A DNA stretch of 64,000 nucleotides from Ruegeria halocynthiae (lineage in GTDB: Bacteria; Pseudomonadota; Alphaproteobacteria; Rhodobacterales; Rhodobacteraceae): assembly GCF_000743705.1 (NCBI RefSeq), contig NZ_JQEZ01000008.1, forward strand, positions 1 through 64,000, written 5' to 3'. Each line of letters opens with the position of its first letter. Position 1 is the first letter of the stretch. Of this stretch, positions 62,648-64,000 are shown in pieces. A program made the translations under genes and the position numbers. The notes under the pieces were generated by a model. That model was not told where the DNA came from. It was given only the letters and a program-made list of their open reading frames with translations, and ran no database searches.

Positions 62648-63394
62648 ATGGACGTTTTCATCCTTGGTGGAACAGGCAACGCGGGGCGCGCGCTGATCAA
62701 AATGGCCCTTGAAGATGGGCACCTCGTAACCGCCTATATCCGCAATCGCGCGAAGTTCGAGGCGGCCTTTCCTGATGCGCCCGACGCGCTGCAGGTCGTT
62801 GAGGGGGAGATCAGCGATACCACCTTGCTCCGGCGCGCCATGCAGGGTCATGACGTGGTGATTAATGCCGCTGGCAATGCCAATGGCGGGCCATCGTATC
62901 AGCCGTTCGTGGCGAACATCATCGCTGTCGCGCAGGATGCGCTACCCTCTGGAGCACGCTTTTGGTTGTTCGGTGGCGCAGCGGTGCTGATTGTCCCAGG
63001 CGCGGATTTCACGATGCTGCGCTTTCGCCAAGTGCCCAAGATTTTTCAGGCCCATGGCGAAAATTTGGAGCGTATCGAACAGACCAACCTGGATTGGTCC
63101 ATGATGTGCCCCGGTCCAATGGTGTCATCAGAGAACGGCCAGCCGCATGAAGGGTTGCGTATCAGTCGAAACGACTGGCCGGTTGTGCGACCCCCGTTCA
63201 CCAAATTCTTGCCGAAGATCAACGTGCTTGTCGCGTTCGTTCGGAAAGTGCCCGAGATGACGATCACCTATGAAGACGCGGCACGGGTGATCTTGGATCA
63301 TCTTGAACCGGATGGACCTTTTTCGAAAGCGCGGGTCGGCGTTGCCCTTCCGGTGGGAAAGAAGCTTAATAAGAAAAGCGTGCAAAATGCCTGA
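62648..63394 (+). CDS. NmrA-like NAD(P)-binding protein (248 aa)
   Basis: The N-terminal MDVFILGGTGNAGRALIKMALEDGHLVTAYIRN is the GxxGxxG dinucleotide-binding motif of atypical short-chain dehydrogenases of the NmrA/HSCARG type; HDVVINAAGNANGG and WSMMCPGPMV continue the fold. There is no classical YxxxK, so a reductase or a redox sensor are both possible. It is divergent from the TetR gene and may belong to the same regulon. The last 8 bp overlap the next GST gene. Soluble, cytoplasmic. Confidence 0.88.
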   Translation: MDVFILGGTGNAGRALIKMALEDGHLVTAYIRNRAKFEAAFPDAPDALQVVEGEISDTTLLRRAMQGHDVVINAAGNANGGPSYQPFVANIIAVAQDALPSGARFWLFGGAAVLIVPGADFTMLRFRQVPKIFQAHGENLERIEQTNLDWSMMCPGPMVSSENGQPHEGLRISRNDWPVVRPPFTKFLPKINVLVAFVRKVPEMTITYEDAARVILDHLEPDGPFSKARVGVALPVGKKLNKKSVQNA

Positions 63395-64000
63395 GATCGA
63401 CACAAAACGCGAACATATCAGGGCATTGGAAGGTGTCCATCTTTTCCATTTCTCGATGTCAACCTGCTCGCAGCGCGTGCGCATGACGGCAACCGAAAAG
63501 GGCGTCGACTGGACTAGTCATCACATCGACCTTGGCAAGAACGAACATCTGAGCCCTGACTTTGTGGGTGTGAATCCCAACGGGTTGGTGCCCGTGTTTG
63601 TCCACGGCGGGCGCACGTTCATCGAGAGCAATGACATCATTGCGTATTTGGATGTTGCCTTTCCCTGTCGGCCGCTTACGCCTGAAAACAGTGCCGACGC
63701 CACATTCGTAGCAGACGCAATTGCAAGCGCGGATGAGGCACAGGGCGCGATCAAGCTTTTGTCACACGAGTTTCTATTCAAGCCAAAAGTGCTGAAATCG
63801 CCGCGCGAATTCGAACGCTTCTCAAGAGAATGCCCAAACCCCTCGCTGATCTACTTTCGCCGGGGCTGGTTGACCGGTCCTGTGCCTGACGTTGTGTTGC
63901 AAATCCGAAAACCGGGCCAGCAGCCCAGGCATGTCTCCACCCGGTACTTGATATCTAGACATCTTGGTTCCCACGGGTGCCGCAAGGGCAGTCACCAGCC
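63387..64000 (+). CDS. Glutathione S-transferase, runs off right edge
   Basis: ATG 63387 overlaps the NmrA-like stop by 8 bp. The N-terminal domain is clear: HLFHFSMSTCSQRVRMTATEKGVDWTSHHIDLGKNEHLS, VGVNPNGLVPVFVHGGRTFIESNDIIAYLD, with the cis-Pro and ESN glutathione-binding turn. The frame stays open to the window edge, but after about 63900 the translation (QIRKPGQQPRHVSTRYLISRHLGSHGC) no longer looks like a GST helical domain, hinting at a frameshift or a sequencing error near 63920. The gene is therefore incomplete in the window and possibly damaged. It is likely co-regulated with the catabolic cluster. Confidence 0.8.
   Translation, partial: MPEIDTKREHIRALEGVHLFHFSMSTCSQRVRMTATEKGVDWTSHHIDLGKNEHLSPDFVGVNPNGLVPVFVHGGRTFIESNDIIAYLDVAFPCRPLTPENSADATFVADAIASADEAQGAIKLLSHEFLFKPKVLKSPREFERFSRECPNPSLIYFRRGWLTGPVPDVVLQIRKPGQQPRHVSTRYLISRHLGSHGCRKGSHQ

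Noticed and set aside
1..64000. CRISPR arrays, rRNA operons, complete tRNA genes, riboswitches
   Set aside because: No regularly spaced repeat arrays, no rRNA-like stretches and no complete cloverleaf-type sequence seen on reading.

Overview
The window looks like part of a repABC-type plasmid, or an integrated plasmid-like replicon, from a marine alphaproteobacterium of the Roseobacter/Rhodobacteraceae type. The evidence is a complete repA-repB-repC operon with palindromic parS sites and an antisense-RNA signature, a VirD4/VirD2-type mobilization module, DUF932 and DUF3768 plasmid genes, dispersed non-coding repeats, and several IS elements. Species-level assignment is not possible from the sequence alone.

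Layout. 0-9.9 kb: accessory DNA with the tail of a carboxymuconolactone-decarboxylase-like gene, small lipoproteins and secreted or membrane proteins, an IS1182-family element between two inverted copies of a ~118-bp repeat, an M48 metalloprotease lipoprotein and a YegP-like protein. 9.9-19.3 kb: mobilization and plasmid-maintenance module on the minus strand (coupling protein, relaxase, accessory DNA-binding protein, DUF932 protein, large ParB-domain protein, DUF3768 protein) with a candidate oriT and a cluster of ACC(C)GCCGGG motifs. 19.4-20.3 kb: HAD-phosphatase remnant joined to a GST gene. 20.7-24.8 kb: AAA ATPase, subtilisin-like protease and WGR protein in one operon, convergent with a HEPN/RES-domain toxin-like gene that follows an overlapping 36-codon secreted-peptide gene. 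27.1-44.5 kb: a minus-strand operon of a 3,329-aa Tat-signal protein, a 2,177-aa protein and a 272-aa secreted protein, none of recognised function. 45.1-52.2 kb: Fic protein, ParD/ParE-type toxin-antitoxin pair, repABC and a tyrosine recombinase. 52.5-54.4 kb: IS6-family element, truncated Tn3-family transposase and IS110-family fragment. 54.6-64 kb: a catabolic operon (FAD monooxygenase, VOC extradiol-dioxygenase-like protein, FAH hydrolase/acyl-CoA ligase fusion, tandem GST) with a TetR regulator and two palindromic operators, then an NmrA-like reductase and a GST running off the right edge.

How the genes fit together. RepA/RepB/parS partition the replicon and RepC initiates replication under ctRNA control. 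The coupling protein and relaxase could mobilize it, but no mating-pair-formation genes are visible here. The catabolic cluster can be read as an inducible route: ring hydroxylation, ring cleavage, C-C hydrolysis plus CoA activation, with glutathione-dependent steps; its substrate is not determined. The strongest candidates for something undescribed are the giant-protein operon and the AAA-subtilase-WGR cassette with its neighbouring RES/HEPN gene.
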